A program made the position numbers and the translations under genes. A stretch of 15,136 nt of DNA from CAZOKH01 sp964580315 (GTDB lineage Bacteria; Chloroflexota; Anaerolineae; Anaerolineales; Anaerolineaceae): positions 1 through 15,136 of the forward strand of contig CAZOKH010000086.1 in the NCBI GenBank assembly GCA_964580315.1. Direction: 5' to 3'. This document shows, one piece after another, positions 7,357-13,663 of the stretch (the first letter of the stretch is position 1; each line of letters opens with the position of its first letter). The notes below the pieces were generated by a model. That model saw nothing but the letters and a program-made list of their open reading frames with translations, was not told the origin of the DNA and did no database searches.

Positions 7357-8253
7357 TTACGAAAAATAATCCGAATCAATCCTCTTAATTGTATAAGATG
7401 TTATCGGATTTACACCAATATCATAATCGATCAATAAATTAGCCAGGCGTTTGCCATCTATAAGGACGATCTTACAATCAACAGAAAACACATAACTCTC
7501 TGCATCTGCGGTAAAGGATGATGTGGTGATAAAAACACCTTTGTGCGCTTTCTTTCCCATCAACGCCCCAACAAATTTTTGGATTTCGGGTCTGCCAACC
7601 ACACCTTCCCAACGCTTGGCTTGAATGTAGATCGTATCTAAACCCAGACGGTCTTCATCAATGATCCCATCGATTCCACCATCCCCCGATTTACCAACAG
7701 CTCTGGCAGCATCCTGCCAGGACCCTCCATATCCCATCTTCACCAGCAAATTGACAACCAATTGCTCAAAAAACGCCGGAGAGCATCTCTTTATACTGTC
7801 AATTAACTCTGCAGCCAAGTTTTCCCTGATTTCCTGGAAAGCCTCTTCTAACACTTCCTCAGGTGTTCTGTCATTACCTATAGAGACAATTTCGTTTTTT
7901 TCACTACCCTTTCGATCGTAGAATTGTCTAAATTCTGGATACCGTTTTAAGTACTTCACATTAATTATCGTAGGGGGTTCCCTAAGCACTTCTTCGCCGC
8001 GTTCTGTAATGCAGTAATACGTGCGCCTGGTCATTTCCAACAATCCCGCCTTCACCAAATATGTACGAGCCCAGCTCACCCGATTGAAAAACGCGGTTTG
8101 TTTTCCGCTTTGAATCATTACACTCATTTCTTCTTCAGTAAGACCGAATTTGTCTTTCAGGATGTCATTACATTCATGAATGGAATGCTCTTTATGGTCT
8201 GCATAAATTTGGAGTAACGGCAACATAATTGTTTGAAAATCTGGTATAGACAT
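7357..8253 (-). CDS. mrr: Mrr-type restriction endonuclease (winged-helix N-terminus plus Mrr catalytic domain)
   Basis: This 298-residue protein matches Mrr in length and order of parts. The N-terminal winged-helix domain (about 5-92) includes FNRVSWARTYLVKAGLLE and YYCITERGEEVL. A linker follows, then the PD-(D/E)xK-type catalytic domain (about 155-275). FFEQLVVNLLVKMGYGG supplies the conserved helix (E163), KSGDGGIDGII holds the catalytic Asp (D195), and IYIQAKRW gives the Q-x-K pair (Q211, K213). It ends with the usual KGVFITTSSFT strand. All core residues are present, so it should be active. Mrr enzymes cut modified DNA (type IV restriction). A GGAG motif lies about 11 nt before the ATG. 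The gene is AT-richer than its flanks and sits divergent from a broken nucleotidyltransferase gene, which suggests an acquired defence patch. Confidence 0.88.
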   Translation of the reverse strand: MSIPDFQTIMLPLLQIYADHKEHSIHECNDILKDKFGLTEEEMSVMIQSGKQTAFFNRVSWARTYLVKAGLLEMTRRTYYCITERGEEVLREPPTIINVKYLKRYPEFRQFYDRKGSEKNEIVSIGNDRTPEEVLEEAFQEIRENLAAELIDSIKRCSPAFFEQLVVNLLVKMGYGGSWQDAARAVGKSGDGGIDGIIDEDRLGLDTIYIQAKRWEGVVGRPEIQKFVGALMGKKAHKGVFITTSSFTADAESYVFSVDCKIVLIDGKRLANLLIDYDIGVNPITSYTIKRIDSDYFS

Positions 8254-8321
8254 AAGCTTTTTTACTCCCCATTTCAGAGAAGGCGAAAGATTGTCATTAT
8301 TAATATCAACATCAGGTATTG

Positions 8322-8327
8322 TATAAT
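8322..8327 (+). promoter_or_regulatory. TATAAT -10 box upstream of the nucleotidyltransferase
   Basis: A perfect TATAAT lies in the mrr/nucleotidyltransferase intergenic region. The hexamer 17 bp upstream (ATTAAT, 8299-8304) is a poor -35, so strength is doubtful. An AAAAGGGG purine run at 8337-8344 follows. Confidence 0.3.
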
Positions 8328-8403
8328 ATTTTTAGAAAAGGGGAAAACGGATACATTATTATCAGTTCCACCCATCCATCAACGCCAAGGCATTGCGCTG
8401 CAA

Positions 8404-8707
8404 GTGATTCAACAGCTCGTTATGATAATTGCAGAAAAAATCCATCCTCAAAAGATCATTCTCTTTGGATCTTATGCCTATGGAAATCCCAAACCAGAAA
8501 GTGATGTTGATATTCTGGTAATTATGGATACACCCCTTAAAGAAAGCCAACAGGCGCTCGAAATCCGCAAAGCATTGAATATTTTTTTGGGCTTGACCTG
8601 ATTGTTCGTACACCGCAAAACTTGGCAGAACGCCTGAAATGGGGGGATTCATTCTTGAAAGAAATCATCACAAAGGGAAAGTACTTTTTGAATCCCCTGA
8701 ATTTTGA
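8404..8707 (+). pseudogene. MNT-type nucleotidyltransferase, frameshifted in a T7 run
   Basis: The first part encodes IIAEKIHPQKIILFGSYAYG followed by NPKPESDVDILVIMD, the G-S-x(3)-G-x(5)-S-D-x-D signature of minimal (MNT/COG1708) nucleotidyltransferases. After codon N-I-F the frame runs into a stop near 8601. One base further on, the reading continues as FGLDLIVRTPQNLAERLKWG and DSFLKEIITKGKVLFE to a TGA at 8705-8707, exactly the family's normal C-terminus. The shift point is the T7 run at 8582-8588; an eighth T restores the frame. The start is uncertain. GTG 8404 fits the usual N-terminal helix, ATG 8422 is the next choice, and neither has a ribosome site. Such proteins usually pair with HEPN partners, as toxin-antitoxin or defence systems; none is present. 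Sequencing error, mutation or slippage are all possible. Confidence 0.8.
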
Positions 8708-8726
8708 GTGGATACAAAGAACAAAC

Positions 8727-8763
8727 AAAAAGAGAACACACGTGAAAATGCATTCTCTTTTTT
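8727..8763. terminator. Bidirectional terminator between the nucleotidyltransferase and DUF3048 genes
   Basis: Arms AAAAAGAGAA (8727-8736) and TTCTCTTTTT (8753-8762) pair over about 10 bp around a 16-nt loop. T-rich stretches follow on the plus strand (to 8769) and on the minus strand. It separates two convergent genes. Confidence 0.7.
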
Positions 8764-8782
8764 GTTTTAACTCCAAAAGGGT

Positions 8783-10114
8783 TTAGTGCAGCGCGTCGCA
8801 CACCGCCTGGTCGTGAACCATGCTGGAGGCAAAGAAGCGTGAAACCCATTCTCCGCTGCCAGCAGCCTGTTTGTTAAGCAGGTTGTACAGTAAACCAGAC
8901 GGGTTGGGAGAAACCCATTCATCCACATCCAGGGCGCCCTCCAGGCCAAATTGTGACAATTCAGGCGCTTCCCAGGCGACTGTGCCTAGCGGCACCAGGT
9001 GCACCCAGGTTTGGCCCGGTTTCAGCGGGAAGGGATCGCCGTTTTCATCAATGAAGCGGATGGGACGCACTTTACCGGTGGTTTTCTCATATTCTTCGTT
9101 TTTGGTTGTCCAATAGATATTATATACCTGCCCGTCTCGGAACAACACCGCCGGCAGCCGGTCAATATACATCAGGTCAATGTCGAAGGCTGTTTCGGTG
9201 CAGGCGCGGTGATTTGCGGTCAGGATGATGACATTTTCAAAAGTCAAAGGCTCACTGTTCAAGCGGTCAGTGGCGCGAATGAAGGTCACCCCATCAGCAT
9301 TATCCTGGTAGCGGTTATAAGCCTGGCTGGATTCGTTATACTGCCAGATGATCTGATCGACCAGGTTATAAACAAACCAGAAGCGCGGCGCCGGTTTACC
9401 GCCTGCGGGCGGTGTGGCATCAAAGGTGTTGACCTCCAACGCCATGCTGCCAATTTCTTTCTGTGTAGCGCGGGCAATTTCTTCAATGCTGGTCACTTTC
9501 ACCATGGCACTGTTGATGTCATCCTGATCTGAACCAAACACGTTGTTATATAGTTCAAGGTTTTGCATTACGCCCTTATAGGCTGACGCCATCACCAGGA
9601 AACCGCTGTAGGCTTTTTGCAAATGCCGGTAGGGCAAACGGCCGGAACGGATGGGTCCCACCATAGCCTCATCAGAATTCTGCCCGGATGCAGATTCCTC
9701 ATCACCGCCGGATGTATCACCGCCCAACGGATCATTTTCATCCACGGCTTCCTGCGGGTAATCGCCGTAGAACATGCCCACATAACGGCTCATGCCTTCG
9801 CCAATGTACAGCTCAAACACAATGGGGCTGTAAGACAATCCCGCCTGCGGGCGGGCGGCCGGAGGCCAATTGGTGATGGACACCAGGGCGGGCGGCAATT
9901 TCAAATTTGATGGATCGGAGACCGGCAGCCCGGTCAGCGGATTGATGTTTGCGGGCGAACTGGCAGGATCGTCCGAACCGGCTCCGCTTTGATGCTCTCC
10001 GCTGCCCACATCCGGCACGGTGTCCTCCGGGTCGGCTCCGGCGGTTACAAAGCCGCTGGTCAGGCTGAAGATTAGAATGGATACCAATAATAGAAATCTT
10101 TTTTTCGTTATCAT
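8783..10114 (-). CDS. DUF3048 (YerB-like) exported protein
   Basis: With the ATG at 10114 the protein has 443 residues. That start is preferred because the CAAGGG ribosome site abuts the ATG at 10120 but lies 6 nt from this one. A signal peptide (KKRFLLLVSILIFSLTSGFVTAGA) lacks a lipobox cysteine. The mature N-terminus is acidic and Ser/Gly-rich, then NPLTGLPVSDP opens the DUF3048 domain. The typical WPPAARPQAGLSYSPIVFELYIGEGMSRYVGMF block follows, with N-W-P-P-A-A-R-P-Q replacing the usual DNHPxARPQ. An acidic low-complexity insert lies at about 124-149. PIRSGRLPY and the GQTWVHLVP region are characteristic. The family is extracytoplasmic with unknown biochemical role; YerB is the Bacillus member. 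The gene is divergent from lexA. Confidence 0.85.
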   Translation of the reverse strand: MITKKRFLLLVSILIFSLTSGFVTAGADPEDTVPDVGSGEHQSGAGSDDPASSPANINPLTGLPVSDPSNLKLPPALVSITNWPPAARPQAGLSYSPIVFELYIGEGMSRYVGMFYGDYPQEAVDENDPLGGDTSGGDEESASGQNSDEAMVGPIRSGRLPYRHLQKAYSGFLVMASAYKGVMQNLELYNNVFGSDQDDINSAMVKVTSIEEIARATQKEIGSMALEVNTFDATPPAGGKPAPRFWFVYNLVDQIIWQYNESSQAYNRYQDNADGVTFIRATDRLNSEPLTFENVIILTANHRACTETAFDIDLMYIDRLPAVLFRDGQVYNIYWTTKNEEYEKTTGKVRPIRFIDENGDPFPLKPGQTWVHLVPLGTVAWEAPELSQFGLEGALDVDEWVSPNPSGLLYNLLNKQAAGSGEWVSRFFASSMVHDQAVCDALH

Positions 10115-10338
10115 ATTCATCCCTTGAAATCACACAGGTAATCTTTTCGCAATGAGGACACATTGTTACATTTTTAATTAAACCACAGGAAAGCATGAAC
10201 GTATCCATACATTATTGCAAACTGGGTTAAGGTTTAGTCTTGAAAAACCAAACTTTTTTCTAACCCATCTGGATATATACTGTTCATACGGAAATTGAAA
10301 TTTTCGCTGATTTTGAAAAATATTTCCTGAAATACCGC

Positions 10339-10367
10339 TTGACACAGAACGAATGTTCTGATATATT
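10339..10367 (+). promoter_or_regulatory. lexA promoter with embedded SOS box
   Basis: TTGACA (10339-10344), a 17-bp spacer and TATATT (10362-10367) form a near-consensus sigma-70 promoter. Inside the spacer, AGAAC-GAAT-GTTCT (10346-10359) is a perfect 5-bp inverted repeat matching the Bacillus-type GAAC-N4-GTTC LexA site. Binding there would block RNA polymerase, giving autorepression of lexA. Confidence 0.9.
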
Positions 10368-10415
10368 AATAACTAGCACAAATGGTCGATTTAATTATAG
10401 AAGGGAGTGAGACCT

Positions 10416-11138
10416 ATGGCGCGCAAAAAAGCAGGTCTGGGTGAACGGCATCAGAAAATTTTACAGTTTCTGACCAGGTTTCAGGATGAAAACGGTTATT
10501 CCCCCTCCATTCGCGAAATTGGCGAAAGCATAGGGGTCAAATCCACTTCACTGGTTGATTATTATCTCAAGCAGTTGGAAGATATGGGTCATATTGACCG
10601 CAATTCGCACATATCCCGTAGCATTCGCATTCTGGCCCCGCTTGAAAGCGGCTTTGTAAAGCAAGCGAAACAGGCTGTGAAACAGGCAGCGCAATCGGTC
10701 AGCGAATTATTCTCCATCCCCATCGCCGGGCGCATCGTGGCCAGCGCTCCCATCCCGGTTCCCTCTTCCGATTTAAGCTACTTTGATTCGGAAAGCAGCG
10801 TTGAAATTGCCCGCAGCCTGTTGCCCACCCGCGAAAAGGTGGACGATCTATTTGCCCTGGAAGTTCAGGGTGAATCCATGATCGACGCCATGATCAATGA
10901 CGGCGACATTGTGGTGATGAAACCCGCGCAAGAAGCCCGCAACGGCGAAATGGTGGCGGTGTGGCTCAACGACACCGACGAAACCACCCTGAAATACTTT
11001 TACAAAGAAGACAACCGGGTGCGCCTGCAGCCCGCCAACCCGACCATGAAACCCATCTTCATCGAAAACCCCGAACGCCTGCGCATCATGGGCAAAGTGG
11101 TGATGGTCATTCGCCAGGTACAAAGCGTGGCTGCCTGA
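10416..11138 (+). CDS. lexA: LexA repressor (SOS regulator, S24 autoprotease)
   Basis: I chose the ATG at 10416, with AAGGGAG about 9 nt upstream, over an in-frame GTG at 10407. This gives 240 residues. The N-terminal winged helix includes SPSIREIGESIGVKSTSLVDYYLKQLEDMGHI (29-60). A linker (about 73-100), longer than in E. coli, leads to the S24 domain. The catalytic Ser154 (VQGESMIDAM) and Lys193 (TTLKYFY) are both present. The cleavage loop reads GRIVASAPIP, so the scissile pair is Ala109-Ser110 instead of the usual Ala-Gly. RecA-stimulated self-cleavage would derepress SOS genes. The promoter carries its own SOS box, so autoregulation is expected. The gene converges on the ribosomal block. 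Confidence 0.95.
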   Translation: MARKKAGLGERHQKILQFLTRFQDENGYSPSIREIGESIGVKSTSLVDYYLKQLEDMGHIDRNSHISRSIRILAPLESGFVKQAKQAVKQAAQSVSELFSIPIAGRIVASAPIPVPSSDLSYFDSESSVEIARSLLPTREKVDDLFALEVQGESMIDAMINDGDIVVMKPAQEARNGEMVAVWLNDTDETTLKYFYKEDNRVRLQPANPTMKPIFIENPERLRIMGKVVMVIRQVQSVAA

Positions 11139-11167
11139 AATTGACCGCTTTATTTATTCAGCAACAA

Positions 11168-11195
11168 AAAAACACCCTGCAAGCAGGGTGTTTTT
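11168..11195. terminator. Bidirectional intrinsic terminator between lexA and rplL
   Basis: AAAAACACCCTGC (11168-11180) and GCAGGGTGTTTTT (11183-11195) form a perfect 13-bp stem with a 2-nt AA spacer, so the loop must open the top pairs. A- and T-runs on the two sides provide U-tracts in both directions. It ends both lexA and the rplJ-rplL transcript. Confidence 0.9.
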
Positions 11196-11217
11196 CGTGT
11201 TTGACCTTGTTTCCTGA

Positions 11218-11595
11218 TTAGGCAACTTCGATCACGGCGCCGGCGGTTTCCAATTTGCCTTTGGCGTCGGCAGCAGCTTCTTTGCTGACGGCGGTGAGGA
11301 TTTTGGAACCAGCGGTTTCGGCCATGTTCTTGGCCTCAACCAGACCGAGGCTGGTGAGCTGGCGGATGACTTTGATGACTTCGATTTTCTTGGGACCAGC
11401 GTCCTTGAGCACAACATCGAACTCAGTCTTCTCTTCCACGGGTTCGGCGGCGGCAGGGCCAGCAGCCACTGCAACAGCGGCTACGGGAGCGGCAGCAGAA
11501 ACGCCCCATTTTTCTTCCAGTGCTTTCACCAGTTCAGCAGCTTCCAAAACGGAAAGCGCGCTCAGTTCTTCAACAAGTTTATTCAGGTCAGCCAT
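11218..11595 (-). CDS. rplL: 50S ribosomal protein L7/L12
   Basis: This 125-residue protein has the full L7/L12 plan: an N-terminal dimerisation helix pair (MADLNKLVEELSALSVLEAAELVKALEEKWGV), an Ala/Pro-rich flexible hinge (about 34-57), and a C-terminal factor-binding domain (EKTEFDVVLKDAGPKKIEVIKVIRQLTSLGLVEAKNM...). It recruits translation GTPases to the ribosomal stalk through L10. GAAGGAG lies 7 nt before the ATG. The gene is 84 bp after rplJ and closes the block, since a terminator follows instead of rpoB. Confidence 0.97.
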   Translation of the reverse strand: MADLNKLVEELSALSVLEAAELVKALEEKWGVSAAAPVAAVAVAAGPAAAEPVEEKTEFDVVLKDAGPKKIEVIKVIRQLTSLGLVEAKNMAETAGSKILTAVSKEAAADAKGKLETAGAVIEVA

Positions 11596-11679
11596 TGTGA
11601 TTCTCCTTCTTTACATCAAATCCATTGATGATTGATTATGTTTTTTTATATATGATTGCTACTCGAAATCCTATCGGTT

Positions 11680-12189
11680 CTATTTTTCCGAGTAGGCTTT
11701 GACAACTGCCGCCACTTCGCGGGCGGGTTCGATTAGTGTACGCACCAGTTTGCTGGCGGGCGCCATGATGGTACCCAGCAATTGCGCGCGCATAACCGGC
11801 AGCGGCGGCAAATCAGCCAGTGCTTTCACTTCTTTTTCGGTGATAGCGTGCTTGTCGAGAAAACCACCTTTGATGGTGTATGTTTCTGCTTTGGTAGCAT
11901 CGCTAAACACTTTGGCCAGTTGGGCTGCATCGCTAAATGCAAAACCCGCCAGTGTGGTGCCTTCCAATTCCTGGTCATAGTTAAAACCAGCATTTTTCAG
12001 GGCAATATCCAGCAGTGTATTCTTAATCACATGCGCCTGACCGCCAACTTCACGCACTTTCTTGCGCATGGCATCGATATCTTTCATGCCCATTTTGTTG
12101 TATTGCAGCATGAAAACTGCCTGGCTTTCATTCAGCCACTGGGTATATTTTTCAACCAGTTCGTTTTTATACTTTTTTGAGAATGCCAA
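11680..12189 (-). CDS. rplJ: 50S ribosomal protein L10
   Basis: This 169-residue L10 starts at a TTG (12189-12187) with a strong AGGAGGTG site 7-8 nt upstream. The N-terminal rRNA-binding globular domain includes KYKNELVEKYTQWLNESQAVFMLQYNKM, VREVGGQAHVIKNTLLDIALKNAG and the VMRAQLLGTIMAPASKLVRTLIEPAREVAAVVKAYSEK tail. The C-terminal helix that binds L12 dimers is short. L10 anchors the L7/L12 stalk and is the expected ligand of the leader RNA directly upstream. A 7-bp hairpin overlaps its stop codon. Confidence 0.96.
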   Translation of the reverse strand: MAFSKKYKNELVEKYTQWLNESQAVFMLQYNKMGMKDIDAMRKKVREVGGQAHVIKNTLLDIALKNAGFNYDQELEGTTLAGFAFSDAAQLAKVFSDATKAETYTIKGGFLDKHAITEKEVKALADLPPLPVMRAQLLGTIMAPASKLVRTLIEPAREVAAVVKAYSEK

Positions 12190-12210
12190 TGAAATTCACC
12201 TCCTTCCGTT

Positions 12211-12255
12211 ACAAAATAAAAGTCTTTGCCTTGTTTAACTCAGGCAAAGACTTCC
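12211..12255 (-). terminator. Attenuator (intrinsic terminator) in the rplJ leader
   Basis: On the minus strand AAGTCTTTGCCT (12253-12242) and AGGCAAAGACTT (12231-12220) form a perfect 12-bp stem with a 10-nt loop, followed by TTATTTTGT. It lies about 25 nt before the rplJ ribosome site and would end transcription unless the upstream arm is captured by the antiterminator at 12304-12287. Confidence 0.85.
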
Positions 12256-12364
12256 AATCCCATTATGGGAGGTGCATTTTGTGCTTGGAATGTCTTCACC
12301 TGAGCTGGATATTAAGCCCTGTGGGCACCGGCTGTCATGGGCGAAGAAAAACGCCAAATGTCAG
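12256..12364 (-). ncRNA. Ribosomal L10 leader (autoregulatory RNA) upstream of rplJ
   Basis: The minus strand carries the layout of the known L10 leader: CAGCCGGTGCCCACAGGGC, then TTAATATCCAGCTCAGGTG. It has a GCCC/GGGC hairpin, an outer AGCCGG/CCAGCT stem with one C-A mismatch, and the conserved GGGCTTAAT...CTCAGGTG segment. CTCAGGTGAAGAC-A-TTCC (12304-12287) can instead pair with GGAAGTCTTTGCCTGAG (12255-12239), the 5' arm of the attenuator, over 17 pairs with two G-U pairs and one bulge. L10 binding would hold CTCAGG and allow termination. A TATAAT at 12376-12371 (minus) would place the start near 12364. Confidence 0.85.
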
Positions 12365-12370
12365 TGATTT

Positions 12371-12376
12371 ATTATA
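12371..12376 (-). promoter_or_regulatory. TATAAT -10 box for the rplJ leader transcript
   Basis: A perfect minus-strand TATAAT sits just after the rplA stop, at the correct place to start the L10 leader. The hexamer 17 bp upstream (GCACAG, within rplA) is a poor -35, so readthrough from rplA may contribute. Confidence 0.4.
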
Positions 12377-12378
12377 CC

Positions 12379-13092
12379 CTATTTATCCAAAACCTGTGCG
12401 GCCATTGGGTCAATTTTGACGCCGGGTCCCATGGTTGAGGTCAGGGTAATTTTCTTGATGAACGAACCTTTGGCAGCCGCCGGTTTGGCTTTTTTGATGG
12501 CTTCCATCAGGGCAACCAGGTTTTCATACAATTTTTCCGCATCAAATGATACTTTGCCAAGGGGCACATGAATGTTGGCAGTTTTGTCGAGGCGGAACTC
12601 AACACGACCGGCTTTGGCTTCTTTGATGGCGCGCGGCAGATCACCAGCGTTGACCACCGTACCTGCCTTGGGGTTCGGCATCAAACCGCGCGGGCCAAGC
12701 ACACGGCCCAGACGTCCGGCCTTGCCCATCATGTCGGGGGTCGAAATGGCCACATCAAAATCGGTGAAACCGCCCTGGATTTTTGCAATCCATTCATCGC
12801 TATCGGCCACATAATCAGCGCCAGCTTGTTCTGCGGCGGTGGCTGCTTCACCCTGGGCAAACACCAGCACACGAATGGTCTTTCCCAGGCCGTTAGGCAG
12901 AATGACCACATCGCGGATTTGCTGATCGGCCTGGCGGGGATCCAGACCCATGCGCATGTGCACTTCAACCGTGGCATCGAAACCGGCATAACTGGTCTCT
13001 TTCACCAGTTGCAAGGCTTCTTTCGCCGGATAAACTTCATCTATTTTTACTTTTTCGCTGGCAGCGAGGTATTTCTTTCCGTGTTTCGGCAT
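12379..13092 (-). CDS. rplA: 50S ribosomal protein L1
   Basis: This 237-residue L1 is of normal length. It shows KHGKKYLAASEKVKIDEVYPAKEALQLVKE at the N-terminus, the domain II segment IRDVVILPNGLGKTIRVLVFAQGE, the family signature GRLGRVLGPRGLMPNPKAGTV, and the closing ITLTSTMGPGVKIDP. L1 binds the mobile stalk of 23S rRNA near the E site and in many bacteria represses its own operon by binding an mRNA copy of that site. Such a copy appears immediately before this gene and again before rplK. The ATG at 13092 has AAAGGAG 6 nt upstream. Confidence 0.97.
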   Translation of the reverse strand: MPKHGKKYLAASEKVKIDEVYPAKEALQLVKETSYAGFDATVEVHMRMGLDPRQADQQIRDVVILPNGLGKTIRVLVFAQGEAATAAEQAGADYVADSDEWIAKIQGGFTDFDVAISTPDMMGKAGRLGRVLGPRGLMPNPKAGTVVNAGDLPRAIKEAKAGRVEFRLDKTANIHVPLGKVSFDAEKLYENLVALMEAIKKAKPAAAKGSFIKKITLTSTMGPGVKIDPMAAQVLDK

Positions 13093-13104
13093 GATTACTC
13101 CTTT

Positions 13105-13143
13105 GTGGTTATGACGGGCAAATCTTATGATTCACCCTCCCAC
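13105..13143 (-). promoter_or_regulatory. Putative L1-binding RNA element on the rplA ribosome site
   Basis: The minus strand reads GTGGGAGGGT...GCCCGTCATAACCAC. The outer GTGG/CCAC stem, an internal loop of GA against GTCATAA, and an inner stem GGGT/GCCC extended by a G-T wobble and AATC/GATT with an ATAA loop fold well. AAAGGAG for rplA begins directly after CCAC, so binding would block initiation. The 5' GTGGGAGG and the 3' ATACCAC-like ends recall the L1 stalk of 23S rRNA. Confidence 0.7.
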
Positions 13144-13154
13144 AGGTCTAATAG

Positions 13155-13580
13155 TTAATCTACAACTTTCAGTCCCAGGCTGCGGGCGGTACCTTCCACC
13201 TGGCTCATGGCATCTTCCATATCCACTGCGTTCATGTCATTGAACTTGATTTCAGCAATTTCGCGCACCTGGGCGCGGGTTACCTTGCCAACTTTATCGC
13301 GGTTGGAAGTTGCTGAGCCCTTGGCAATGCCAGCCGCTTTTTTGAGCAGAATGGCAGCGGGCGATGATTTCAGGATGAAAGTAAAAGAACCATCGGTATA
13401 AACGGTGATTTCCGCAGGGATCACGTCGCCCATTCGATTCTGTGTACGGGCGTTGTATTCCTTGCAGAAGGCCATAATGTTGATCCCATGACCTGCCAGT
13501 GCAGGGCCAATGGGGGGGGCCGGATTTGCTTTTCCGGCTTCAATCTGTAAACGTACTACTGCTTTTAATTTCTTTGCCAC
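13155..13580 (-). CDS. rplK: 50S ribosomal protein L11
   Basis: This 141-residue L11 has the canonical length. It begins at a GTG (13580-13578) with AAAGGAG 8 nt upstream. The N-terminal domain carries VRLQIEAGKANPAPPIGPALAGHGINIMAFCKEYNART, whose Pro-rich loop is the thiopeptide and factor-facing segment. The C-terminal rRNA-binding domain includes KSSPAAILLKKAAGIAKGS and the closing MSQVEGTARSLGLKVVD. L11 forms the base of the GTPase-associated centre with 23S H43/H44. It lies 83 bp after nusG and 62 bp before rplA. Confidence 0.97.
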   Translation of the reverse strand: MAKKLKAVVRLQIEAGKANPAPPIGPALAGHGINIMAFCKEYNARTQNRMGDVIPAEITVYTDGSFTFILKSSPAAILLKKAAGIAKGSATSNRDKVGKVTRAQVREIAEIKFNDMNAVDMEDAMSQVEGTARSLGLKVVD

Positions 13581-13595
13581 AGGTTTCTCTCCTTT

Positions 13596-13630
13596 GTGGT
13601 ATTGACGGGCTTCTTAATTTGCCCTCCCAC
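13596..13630 (-). promoter_or_regulatory. Putative L1-binding RNA element on the rplK ribosome site
   Basis: The minus strand reads GTGGGAGGGC, a 10-nt loop, then GCCCGTCAATACCAC. The outer GTGG/CCAC and inner GGGC/GCCC stems enclose an asymmetric internal loop of GA against GTCAATA. AAAGGAG for rplK follows with no gap. It is a second copy of the element before rplA, with both loop strands nearly conserved but the apical part different, which argues for a structure under selection. Confidence 0.72.
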
Positions 13631-13637
13631 GAATGGT

Positions 13638-13659
13638 AAAAAAAGCCCCTTGCGAGGCT
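13638..13659 (-). terminator. Intrinsic terminator or attenuator between nusG and rplK
   Basis: Minus-strand AGCCTC (13659-13654), a GCAA tetraloop and GGGGCT (13649-13644) form a 6-bp stem with one U-G pair, followed by a run of T. It lies only 4 bp past the nusG stop and 8 bp before the L1-like element. Confidence 0.8.
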
Positions 13660-13663
13660 GTAC

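Noticed and set aside
11659..11695. 7-bp CTACTCG/CGAGTAG hairpin spanning the rplJ stop codon
   Set aside because: Large 23-nt loop and no T-run; could be a processing site but evidence is too thin to list.
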